From the NCBI GenBank assembly GCA_029783825.1, contig JAREIK010009633.1:22501-86500 (forward strand): a stretch of 64,000 bases of DNA, written 5' to 3'. The first letter of the stretch is position 1. Each line of letters begins with the position of its first letter. This stretch comes from Sapria himalayana. Its lineage: Eukaryota > Streptophyta > Magnoliopsida > Malpighiales > Rafflesiaceae. The notes beneath the pieces are model-generated. The model made no database searches and was not told the DNA's origin. It saw only the letters and a list, made by a program, of their open reading frames with translations. A program made the translations under genes and the position numbers. Positions 51,820 through 64,000 of this stretch are shown here, piece by piece.

Positions 51820-52375
51820 AGATCTACTATAGTATATATGCACGTATTTACTACAATATATATATATATATACTAAAGTATAAATGTACGTATATAATGA
51901 GTATATATGTACATATAATACTATCGCATATATATACTTATATACTTAGTATATCTACAAATATACTACAGTATATGTACATATATACTCAATATATAAG
52001 CACATATAATACTGTAGTATTATATGTACATATATACTTAGTATATATGTACTCAGTATATATGTACATATAATAATGCAGTATATGTACATATATACTC
52101 AGTTTATATGTAAATATAATACTATAGTATGTGTACATTTATACTCAGTATATAAGAACATATATCTTTGTAGTATAATATGTAAATATATATGGAGTAC
52201 ATATGTACTCAGTATATATATACATATATACTGAGTATATATGTACATATAATAGTGTAGTATATATTTAGATATACTTTAGGAATACATGTAACGAGTA
52301 AAAATGCTAGTATATATGTACATATTCACTATTGTATATATGTACAAATATATTATAGTATTATATATTTATGAA
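51757..52375. repeat. GTATATATGTAC minisatellite with palindromic core
   Basis: Units built from (A)CTATAGTATATGTACATATATACTCAG-like strings recur at roughly 46-64 bp spacing (for example at 51971, 52017, 52081 and 52127). The core TATATGTACATATA is a perfect palindrome. A (GT)n run lies near 51797-51820. The block ends near (TTTA)n at 52383-52404. Confidence 0.8.
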
Positions 52376-52404
52376 AACATAACTTTATTTATTTATTTAT
52401 TTAT

Positions 52405-52829
52405 TTTGATTTGATTAACTGCTTAAATTTCATATAGTAATGGTACCATATTGTTCCCCATGCGAAGCTTGTATAAGTGAAAGGATTTTTCACTAGACAA
52501 GATGAATCGCGACTTGGATAGCTTTATCGCAGTAGAAAGATGGTGATCGGAAGAGCAAAGGGAAAGAAAGCATTATCAATGCACTGATAGATTATTCTTT
52601 ATGCATAATCGATAGATACATTGATGAATAAGATGTAATAAAATTTTGTTATGTTTTTGTTTGAATTATGTAAAATATTAAATCAGAATAATTTATTATA
52701 TAATTTTATTTTTTGTTAATTATAATTTATTATTTATAGTTTCTATTTTTATTCAATATAATATAAAAATATTAAATTATTTAATTAATTTTAAAAAAAA
52801 ATAAATTTTTGAAAAAAGTTTTGAAATGA
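52405..52829. other. Region inside right end of element C
   Basis: The stretch 52440-52615 is less AT-rich (CCATGCGAAGCTTGTATAAG, AATCGCGACTTGGATAGC) and might be the end of a decayed gene, but no frame can be followed. From 52620 to 52829 it is plain AT-rich sequence. Confidence 0.35.
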
Positions 52830-53254
52830 AAATAGCTAGAGAATTTTCTATTGCTAATTTAGCTAGGGATTTTTCCCTTATTAATTTAGATATGGAAATT
52901 AATATTTTAGTTAAAGATTTTTTCTTTGCTAAATTTTTTTTGCTATGAACTATTTCCCTCGCTAATTTTTAGCGATGAGCACACTAGATTGGGTAAGCTG
53001 ACATTGTTATATCCATAGCGACGAAAACTCTCATTTAGCTTGCTAATTTAGGTAGGAAAATTATTATTTTAGCTAGGGATAATTTCGTCGCTAAATTTTT
53101 TTAGATAGGAAAACTTTTTCTTGCTAATTTATAGCGACGAGCACTTTAGATTGGGAAAGCTTCCATTGTTAATCCGTTGCTATATGTCATTTAGCAAAAG
53201 AAAACCCCGAGTGTCTAGGGAATTTTCCCTAGTTGTTTGGGATTTTTTGTAGTA
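52830..53254. repeat. Right subterminal arm of element C
   Basis: GCTAATTT, TAGCTAGGGA and TAGCGACGAGCAC motifs are clustered here. A longer unit (GCTAATTTxTAGCGAxGAGCAC, then TAGATTGGG and AGCTxxCATTGTTA) occurs at 52961 and 53123, 162 bp apart. It resembles the subterminal sequence of element A's left end. Confidence 0.8.
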
Positions 53255-54045
53255 ATATATAGATAGATAGACACATATATATACAAAAAGATAGATAGAT
53301 ATATAGATAGATAAACATACAAATAGATAGATAAATAGATAGAAAGTCAGATAGATAACCAATAGATACATAGGTATATAGTCTAAAAATCGATAGATAA
53401 ATAGATGGACTTATAGATCGATAGATTTTTAGCAAGATAGATAAACAAATAGATAGATAAATAGAAATATAGACAGATAGATTGACAGATAGATAAAAAG
53501 TTAAATAGATAGATAGATAGACAAATTCATAGATAGATTGATACATAGATAGACAGATAGAAAGATATATAGATATATAGAAAGATAGATAGACAGATAG
53601 TTAGTTAGTTAGTAAGATATAATGTTAGATAGACTATAGATAGACAATTAGACTGACAGATAGATAGATATAAAATTGATTGATTGATAGACATATACAT
53701 AGACAAATAGATAGACAAATAGATAAACAAACAGACAGATAGATAAATAGATAGATATACAAATATATAGATAGATAGATAGATAGTCAGATAGATATAT
53801 AGATAGATAGACATATAAATAGAAAAGTACATAGAAAGATATATAGATAAATAGATAGAGAGATATATAAAAATATAGATAGATAGAAAGATAGATAGAT
53901 AGAATGATAAATAAACATATAGATAGATATACAAATAGATAGATGGATTGAGAGATAGACACATAAATAGACGAATTGATAGATAGAGTTAGAGATAGAC
54001 TGATAGACTGATAGAAAGACTGCAAACAGACAGATAGATAAAGAT

Positions 54046-54150
54046 AAGGTAGAGCATCCTTGGCTTAGCATTATAGCACATATGGCTTCGGCGCTACTCC
54101 AGTGCTTCGCTAACTCGAAGCTCCTCGCTATGAGAATCTAGCTTCGCATA
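54046..54150. other. GC-richer non-repeat island inside the GATA array
   Basis: About 105 bp of unrelated sequence (for example GGCTTCGGCGCTACTCCAGT) sits in the array with no visible terminal repeats. It contains three GCTTCG copies and two CGAAGC-type complements, so GCTTCG (54104-54109) can pair with CGAAGC (54116-54121), and CGAAGCT (54116-54122) with AGCTTCG (54140-54146). Its origin is unknown. Confidence 0.85.
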
Positions 54151-57100
54151 GTTAGATAGACGATAGATAGACAAACAGTTAGATAGATGATAGATAGACA
54201 GACAGACAGATACTTAGATAGAAAGAAAGATAGATGGATAAATTGATAGATAGATTTATAGATTGATTGATAGAAAGAAGATTGAAAGATGGATACAGAG
54301 ATTGAGAGATTGATTAATATATAGATTGATCATTAGAATTATAGAAAGATAGATAGACAAATTAATAAAAAGATAAATAGATAGATAGATAGATAGATAG
54401 AAATAAATATATAAAGAGATAGACGAGTAGATGGATAGATAAATAGATATATTGATAGAAATATAGATAGGTAGATAGATTGATAGATATACATATAGAT
54501 TGTCTAATTGATAGATAGACAGATAGATAGACATATAGAAAGACATATAGATAAATAGATAGAAAGACATATATTTAGATATTTAGATAGACAGATAGAT
54601 AAATAAATAGGTAGACAGACAGATAGATATAAATATAGTTAGATAGATAAACATAAATATAGACATATAGACATATAGATAGATAGATAGATAGATAGAC
54701 AAATAGATAGATAGATGGATAGATGTATAGATTGATTGATATTAGATTCATATACAGATTGAGAGAAATATTGAAAGATAGATAGACAGATTGAAAAAAA
54801 GATAAAAAGATAGATAGATAGACATATAGATAGAAGGATAGATAGTTAGATATATAGATTGATATAGATAGACAGAAATAAAGACAGATAGATAGAGTGA
54901 TAGATAGAGAGAGAGATAGATAGATATATAGATAGATAGATAGATTGATATACAAATAGATAGATAAATTAATAGACATGTAGATTGATAGAAATAAAGA
55001 TAGATAGATAAATTGACTAATTGATAGACAGATAAATTGACTAATTGATAGATAAGTAGATTGATTGCAAAAAAACAAATAGAAAGGTAGATAAATAGAC
55101 AAACAAATAGATAGATAGATAGTCATATAGATAGACAATAAAATACCCATATAAATTATTTGATTATTAATAAAAAAATAAAGAGAAAGATAAATGGTAA
55201 ATACATAGATAGATATACAAATTGATAGACATATAGATAAACTGATAGATTGACAGATAGATAGATAGATAGAGAGATAGATTGAAAGATAAATAAAAAT
55301 TAGATAGATATATAAACCAATAGATAGAGAGATAGATAGTTAGCTAGACACATATATATTTACATATATAGAGAGATAATAAGATATATAGATAGACAGA
55401 TTGATAGATAAAAGATAGATAGATAGATAAAGAGATAGATACGAAAATAAATAGATAGATAGATAGATAAACAAATAGATAGACAGATTCTTAAATAGAT
55501 TGATAGATTTATTGATTGATATATTGATAGAAAGATTCATACACAAAATTACAAAAAAATTGAGAGACAAATTGATAGACAAATTGATTTACAGATTGAT
55601 AGATATATAGTTAGAGAGACAAATAGATAGATAGAAAGATTGATAGATAAATTTATATATATAGATAGATAGATAAATAAATAAATTAATTGCTAGATAG
55701 ATAGTCAGATTATTAGATAGGTCGATAAAAATAATATTTTAAAAGATAGATTTACAAATAGATAGGTAGATATATATAGATTGATAGATTGATAGATGGA
55801 TAGAATGACATATAGATTAATAAATAAATAGATACATAGAATACCAGTTAGATAGAGAGATAAATAGGTAGATTGATTTATTGATTGATAGATAAATTGA
55901 TTGATAGATATATATATATATATAAATAGACATATTGATAGAATGAATGATAGAGAGATAGATAAACAGATTGAAAGACAGTTTGATATAAAGATAAACA
56001 AGTTGATAGATAGATATATATATCAACATATTATTAGAAAGATGGTTGGATAGATAGATTGATTGATTGACATATAGATAGATAGGTGGATAGATAGATA
56101 AATATATAGATAGATGTATATATATATAAAAGACAAGACAGATAGATAGATAAATAGATAGATCGATAGATAGAAAGACAAATAGTGAGACAGATAGATA
56201 TATATAGATATATATATATATATATATATATATATCAATAAACAATTAGATATATTTATAGATATAAATATAGATAATTAGATAGATAGATAGATAGACA
56301 AATAGAAAGATAGAAAGACTTATATATAGGTAGATAGTTAGACATATAAATAAACAGATAAATAGACATATATGTAGATAGATTGATAGATTGAGAGATA
56401 CATAGTGTGAAATATACAAAGATATATATATATATATATATATACTTAAAGATATATTGATACATACAAATAAATATAGAAAGAATGATAGAAGATACAT
56501 AGTTAGATAGACAAACAGAAAGATAGATAGATAGATAGCTAGAAAGAAAGATAGAAAGACATATAGGTAGACATAAAGATAGAAAGAAATATATATATAT
56601 AAATTAATAGATAGATAAAAATATAAATACATACATATATAAATAGAAAGATTGATAGAAAGATTAAGAGATAGATAGATAGTTAGTTAGTTAGTTAGAG
56701 AGATAGATAGATTGACTGATAGATAGACAAATAGAAAGATAGATAGATAGACAAATTGATATATAATTAGAATAATAGACTGACAGATAGATAGATAGAT
56801 AAACTTATAGATATATAGATATTAAACAAATTGATTGATAGAAAGATATGTAGATAGATATATAGATAGATGTATAGACAAATAGATAAACAAATAGTGA
56901 GTTAGATTGATTGATAACTAAATAGATAGAAAAATAGATAGATAGACAAATAAAAAGACTGATAGATAGCTATATTGATAAACTAATAGAAAGATAGATA
57001 GATAGATAGATTAATTGATTGATAGAAAGAAATATAAAAAGATAGATATATAGATTGATAGATAAAGAGATGGATAGACTGATTGATAGATACAGTGATA

Positions 57101-60100
57101 GAAGATTAATAGCCATATTGATAAATAGAATGATAGACAGATTAATAGGCATATATATAGATAGATTGATAGACAGATAGATAGATAGAAAGACACATAG
57201 ATATACAGATATATGATGAAAAGATAGACATATATATAGATAGATAAATAGATAGATAATAGACAGACAGATAGATAGATAGATAGACAGATAGGTACAT
57301 ATATAGATAGATATTTAGATAGATAGATAGACAAATAGAAAGAAAAATACTTAGAAATATAGATAGATATATTTATAGACACACAGATAGACAGATTTAT
57401 AGACATATAAAAAGATGGAGAAACAATTAGATAGATAAACTAATACATAGACAGACAGATTAATAGATAGATAGATAAAGAGATATATATACAAATAGAA
57501 AAATAGAAAAATAGATAGATAAACAAATAGATATACAGATAGATAGATTAATAGATATATATATATATAAAAAGATAGATAGAAAGATAGATAAATAGAT
57601 AAACATTTAGATAGACTGATAAATAGGCATATAGGTAGACAAATATATAGATATATAGATATAAAGATAGATTGACACATAGATATTCATATAGATAGAT
57701 AAAAAGATAGACAAATATATCGATAGATAGACATATAAATATACAGATTGATTGATTGATTGAAAAATAGATATATAGCTAGAGAGATACACAATTAGAT
57801 AGATAGATAGTTAGATCGGTAGATAAATACATAGATAGATATATATATATATATATATAGAAAGTTAAACAAATTGATACACAGATAAAAAGGAAAAAAC
57901 ATACGTATATATGTATGTGTAGATTAATAGACAGATTTATTGCTAAAAAGATAGATAATTAGATAGATAGATACAAAAATATAGATATAGAGAGACATAT
58001 AGATAGATAGACAGACATATAAATTGATAAATAGATAGATAGATAAATTGACAGATAGATTGAATGATTCATAGAATGATTGATACATAGGTATATACAT
58101 AGATATATAGACATATAAATAGATAGATAGATAGATAAAATAGTTAAACAAATAGATAGATAAAAAGACTAATAGATATATAGATAGATAGATCGAATCA
58201 TAGACATACATATAGATAGATTGAAAATGTGATAGATAGATATACTGACAAACAAATCAATAGACAAATAGATAGATATACAGACAAACAAATAAATAGG
58301 CAGATAGATAGACAGACAGAAATAAATAAATATAGATAGAAAGATTGATTGATTAATTGAAAGAAATAAATAAAGATAGATAGATAGATAGATAGATTTA
58401 TAGATAGATTTATAGACAAATTGAAAGATATATAGATAGACAGATAGATATAAAGATAGTTAGATAAATAGATAGATTGATAGATATATATATATATATA
58501 TATGTATGTATATATATAGACAGATAGAAGAGAGAGAGAGAGAGAGATAGATAGATATACAGTTAGATAGACCGATAGAAGGATAGAAAGTCAGACATAT
58601 ATAGACAGATAGATAGAAATATTGATAAAAATATTGAAAGAGAGATTTAAAAATAGATTGATATACATGTTAATACATAGATTGATAGATAGATATTTTG
58701 ATTGATAAAAAGATGGATTGATAGAAAGAAAGATATATGTACAAATATATCGATATATAGAGCTATAGGTAGATAGATAGGTAGATAGATAGATATATTT
58801 ATAGATTGATAGATAGATAGACAAAGTGAGAAAAATAGATAGATTGATAAATAAACATATAAATTTAAAGATAATATATAAATAGACAAATAGATAGACA
58901 GATAGATAGATAGAAAAAAAAATGAAAGAAAGAAATATATATAGATAGATAGTTTGATTGATATAAAGAATGAGAGATAGATTGGTAGACAAATAGATAG
59001 ATAGATTTATCTCTAGTTTGATAAACATAATGATAGCTAGATTGAATGTCAATTTGATAGACTTATAGATAGATAGATTTGTAGAAAGATATATAGATAG
59101 ATAGACAGATAGATACACAAATCAATAGGTTGAAAGTTAGATAGAAGATAGATAGATAGATAGGCAGATAGACATATAGATAGATAGATAGATAGTCAAA
59201 TATATAGGTGGAAATAAAGATAGATAGAAAGATATTTCGATAGATTTGTATACATATTTATTATTAAATAGACAAATTTATAGATAGATAGATTGACAGA
59301 TAGATAGAGAGATATATATACAGATAGAAATTAAAATAGATAGATAGAATAATAAATATACAAATAGATAGAAATATATAATAGACATATAGATTGACAA
59401 ATAGATATATAAATAGATAGATCGATTAATATATAGATACACAATTAGATAGACAGATTAATAGATAGATAGAAAAATAGATAGATAGATAGACAGATAG
59501 ATAGACAGATAAATAGATTGAAAGATAGATAGTCAGATAGACAGACATATAGATAGTTAAATTGATATATAAATAAATATATAGATAGATAGACAAATAA
59601 ACAGATAGATAAATAGATAGATAAAGAGATATATAGATAGATAGATAGATAGATAGACAGAAAGATAGATATATAGGAAAGATAGATATATAGAAAGATA
59701 GATAGATAGACAAATATATAGGCAGATAGAAAGACAAATACATTGAGAGATAAATAAATAAATTGATTGATTGATATACAAATAACTAGATAGATATAGA
59801 AAAAATTGATACAAAGATTGATAGGCAGATTGATAGATATTTTGATAGACATATTGATAATCAATTTGATAGACTTATAAATAGATAAATTGCTAGAAAT
59901 ATAGATAGATAGATAGATAAATACACAAATACATAGATAGAAACTTAGATAGAAGATATATAGATAGATAGATAGATGGGTAGATAGGCATATAGATAGA
60001 CAGATAGATAGAAAAATGGATAGTTAGAAGTATAGATAGATAGATAGATTGTGATTGATTGAATGATAAATAGATAGATACATACATAGATTTTATACAT

Positions 60101-60812
60101 ATAGATAGATATACAAACAGATAGATAGACAGATATCTAGATAGATAGATAGATAGCTAGATAGGTAGATAGACATATAAATAGAGAGATATATAGATAG
60201 AGAGATATATAGTTAGAGAGATATAAAAATAGATAGACAGATAGATAGAAAGATAAAATAGACATATAGATTGACAAATAGATAAATAGATAGATTGATT
60301 GATATATAGATACAAATTTAGATAAAAAATTAATAGATAGATAGACAAATAAATAGATAGATAGAGAGGTAGATAGATAGATAGAAAGACAGATAGATAT
60401 ATAGAAAGATAAATAATCAGATAGTTAGACAGAAAGATAGTCAAAATTTTATATAGTTAAATAGACAGACAAATAAATAGATACATAGATATTAGATAGA
60501 TAGATATACAGACAGATAGATAGATAGATAGGATGATTAATAAAAAGATTAACTGACATATTGATAAAAAGATTGATAGATAGATTGATAGATATATTGA
60601 TTGACATATTGATAGTCAGATTGATAGACATATAGAACTTTTGATTGAAAAACAAATAGAGAGATACATAGATTCATAGAGAGATAGATCAAAAGATTAT
60701 ATGACAGCTATATAGTTGGATAGATACACAAATAAATAGATAAATACATTGACACATATATAGATAGGTAGATACAAAGATAGATAGAAATGTAGATAGA
60801 TAGATATATAGA

Positions 60813-60929
60813 TAGTTAGATACCAAGTATTTATACTAATAGATAGATAGATAGATAGACAGACTAGATTGATTGATTGATAGTTAGATACCAAGTATTT
60901 ATACTAATAGATAGATAGATAGATAGATA
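60813..60929 (+). repeat. Exact 68-bp-spaced tandem duplication in the array
   Basis: TAGTTAGATACCAAGTATTT starts at 60813 and 60881, and each copy continues with ATACTAATAGATAGATAG without a visible mismatch. It is a recent duplication. Confidence 0.9.
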
Positions 60930-61406
60930 GACAGATAGATATATAAATAGATAGAAAGACAAATAAATAGACAAATAGATTGATTGATTGATAGAAATAA
61001 AGATAGATAGATAGTTAGATAGATAGAGAGATAATATAGACAAGTAGATAAATATATAGAGAGATAGATAGACAGATAGTTAGACAGACATAGATAGATA
61101 AATATAATGATAATAGAGAGATAATCATATTGATAGACATATAGATGGATAAATAGATAGCCAGATTTAAAGAAAGATTACTAGACTAATTGATAGGTAG
61201 ATTGATAGATAGATTGTTTGATAAAAAAATAGATAGATGGATAGACAAATAGATGGAGAAATAGATAGACAAATAGATAGATAGAAAGATAGACAGATAG
61301 ATAAATAGATAGATAGATAGATAGAAAGAAACATTATTATATAGATAGATAGATATGTAGACAAATAGATAAATAGATAGACAAATAGATACATAGATAA
61401 AAATAA

Positions 61407-61437
<31 letters not shown>

Positions 61438-62605
61438 GATTGATAGATAAATTGATACAAAAATAGATAGATAGATAGATATATAGAAAGATTGATAGAA
61501 ATATTGATAGATAGATTGAAATACTGAATGATATAAATATTAATAGACATATTTAAAGAAAGATTGATTGATTGATTGAAATAAAGATGGATTGATATAT
61601 AGATAAATATATTGATAGAAATATAGTCAACAGATTGATTGATTTACTAACAGATAGATACATCGACATTTAGATAGATAGATACATATACAAATTGATA
61701 GATAGATAGATAGATATACAGATAAAAGATTGAAAAATATATAGATAGATACAAAGATAGATAGACATATAGATAAATAGATAGATAGATATATACATAA
61801 ATAAATAGATAGATTGACAGACAACCAGATAGATAGATAGATAGACAAATAGAGAGATAGATAGATAGAAAGAAACACTAATAGATACGTACACTAATAG
61901 AAAAATAAATAGATAGATTAGTTGATCGATAGACTGATAGATAGAGAAATGGATAGTTAGATTGAGAAATAGATTGATCGATAGACTAATAGACAAATTG
62001 ACAGATATATAGATAGACAGATTGATATAAAGATAGATAGATAAATAAATAGATAGATAGATAGATAAATAGAAGGATAGTTAAATTGATAGATAGTGAG
62101 AAGATAGATAGACAAATAGATAGATACATAGACATATAGATAAATAGATAGATAGACAGACAAATAGATATACAGATAGAAACTCATAAAGATAGACATA
62201 TAGATAAATAGATAGATAGATAGAATTTGAGAAAAATTGATAGATAGATTAAAATATATATTGATATACATATAGATAGATAGATATATTGATTGATTGA
62301 TAGATAAAAAAGAAAGATAGATAAATAGTTAGATAGATATATAGATAGAAATATATATAGATAGATAGATATATATATATATATATATATATAGATATAT
62401 AGATAGATAGAAAGATTGATAGATAGAGAGATATATAGATAGATAGATAGATAGATTGATTGATTGATAGATAGAGAGATATATAGATAGATAGATAGAA
62501 ATATAGATATAAAGATACCTAGACAGACCAACAAATAGATAGAAAGATAGACATATAGATAAATAGATAGATACATAGACAGACAGACAGACAGATAGAT
62601 AGATA

Positions 62606-62770
62606 GATAAATCGATTGATAGACAAATATATAGATACATAGAGAGATAGACATAAAGAAAGAAAGATAGATAGATATATAGATAGACAGATAGATAAAT
62701 TGATTGATAGACAAATATATAGAGACATAGAGAGATAGGCATAAAGATAGATAGATAGATAGATACAAAG
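62606..62770 (+). repeat. About 88-bp tandem duplication in the array
   Basis: GATAAATCGATTGATAGACA at 62606 and GATAAATTGATTGATAGACA at 62694 are each followed by AATATATAGA(T/G)ACATAGAGAGATAG and CATAAAGA, with only a few mismatches. Confidence 0.85.
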
Positions 62771-64000
62771 ATATATAGTCAAATAGATAGATCGAATGAT
62801 AGATTGTAAGATAAAAAATTTACAGAAAGATTGACAGACAAGAATATGGATTGATACATATACAGATAGACAATTAGATTGACAAATAGATTTACAGAAA
62901 GAAAGAAAGATAGATAAATAGATATATAAAGTGATAGATTGATTGATTGATTGAAAAAATTATAGTTAGATAGATAGATAGATTGATTGATAAAAAATTT
63001 GATAGACTTATAGATAGGCAGATTGATAGAAAGAAAGATAGATAGATAGATAGACAGATAGAGAGACAGATAGCGAGGCAGATAGATAGACAGATAGATT
63101 GATAGATAGATAAACTAATAGATAGAAAGATAGATAAATTGACAAATAGATAGATAGATAGAAAGATAGGTAGATAAATAGACATATATAGACAAATAGA
63201 TTTGATATAGATATATAAAAATGTGGATAGATCGATAGATAGATAAACATATTAATATACATATAGATAAAAAGATAGACAATCAAATATCTAGACTGAT
63301 AGATACATAGATACATAGATAGATAGATAGAGAAATATACATATAGACAAACAGATATATAGACATATAGATGGAAAAATAGATAGATAGATTGATAAAT
63401 AGATATAATAGATATATAGATTGACAGATATATAGATAGATAGATAGATAGATAGACATATAGATAGGCATTTCGATTGACAAATTAATAGATCGATAGA
63501 TATAGAAATGGATTGATAGATAGATAAATATATTGATATGTAGATAGAAAGATAGATATATAGATAGATAGATTAATATAAAGAAAGACAGATAGATAAA
63601 TAGATATATAAGCAAATTGAAATTCAGATAAATAAAAAATATAAATAGTTAGATAGATATACAAATATATAGATAAATATATAGTTAGACAAATATATTG
63701 GCACATAGAAATAAAAATACATAGAGATATAAATAGATAGATTGATAAACAAATAGATCGAAAGATAGAAAGAAAGATTGAAAGAAAGATTGATAGACAT
63801 ATTGAAAGATAGATTTATAGACATATTGATGCACTGATTGTAAGATAGATAGATTATTTGATAGATAGATAGATAGGCAAATACATTTACATATTATTAT
63901 ACAATTAGATAGATGGATAGATAAACAGATAGATACTCAAATAGATAGAGATATATATAAATAGATAGATAGAAAGAGAGATAGATAGAATGATAAATAT

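Larger units (their letters stand above)
43658..53254. mobile_element. CACTA element C, 9.6 kb, no transposase seen
   Basis: The left end at 43658 reads CACTACAAAAAATGTC; the right end is GATTTTTTGTAGTA, that is TACTACAAAAAATC on the other strand, with the first base mutated. ATA flanks both ends (43655-43657 and 53255-53257), which fits a 3-bp target duplication, although ATA is frequent in this array. Subterminal motifs TAGCTAATT/AGCGACGA resemble those of element A, so A and C may be one family. I find no TNPD or TNPA-like sequence, so C appears non-autonomous, filled with AT-rich blocks and satellites. Orientation is undetermined. Confidence 0.88.
53255..64000 (+). repeat. Degenerate GATA/GACA array, segment 4
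   Basis: This 10.7 kb of GATA-phase repeat on the plus strand runs out of the window on the right. It is interrupted only by a GC-richer island at 54046-54150. Other local features are (AT)n tracts (about 55909, 56208, 56423, 57840, 58485, 61405, 62371), a (GA)n run at about 58529-58547 and short recent duplications at 60813 and 62606. Open frames are repeat translations. Confidence 0.97.

Overview
This window looks like heterochromatic, gene-poor nuclear DNA of a flowering plant. The plant assignment rests on three long elements with CACTA-type (En/Spm superfamily) ends, on recognisable plant TNPD and TNPA-like transposase remnants, and on a tRNA-derived SINE with a perfect 16-bp target duplication. 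The species cannot be named from the sequence. I see no intact host gene, no rRNA or tRNA gene and no CRISPR array.

Layout: (1) 1-2141, degenerate GATA/GACA array. (2) 2142-16802, element A, a CACTA element of about 14.7 kb with right end TTTCTTGTAGTG. It carries decayed TNPD (8410-4692) and TNPA-like (about 4515-2762) genes on the minus strand, an 8.4-kb AT-rich leader, a SINE (14367-14546) and possibly a MITE (15604-16125). (3) 16803-25362, GATA array. (4) 25363-31586, element B, a 6.2-kb CACTA element with ends CACTACTAAAA, arms full of TGGTCGGTAA-type motifs, an N-terminal remnant of TNPD and a broken TNPA-like gene on the plus strand. (5) 31587-43657, GATA array. (6) 43658-53254, element C, a 9.6-kb CACTA element with ends CACTACAAAAAAT, a 50-bp subterminal tandem repeat, AT-rich satellite-like blocks and no recognisable transposase. 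(7) 53255-64000, GATA array with one GC-richer island at 54046-54150.

The four array segments add up to about 33.5 kb (52% of the window). All have GATA on the plus strand. They read as one array of at least 33.5 kb that was split by three CACTA insertions. The many long minus-strand open frames rich in Y, L, S and I are translations of TATC repeats, not proteins. The coding capacity is transposon-derived and broken by in-frame stops. If A or B ever moved recently, it would have needed proteins supplied from another copy.
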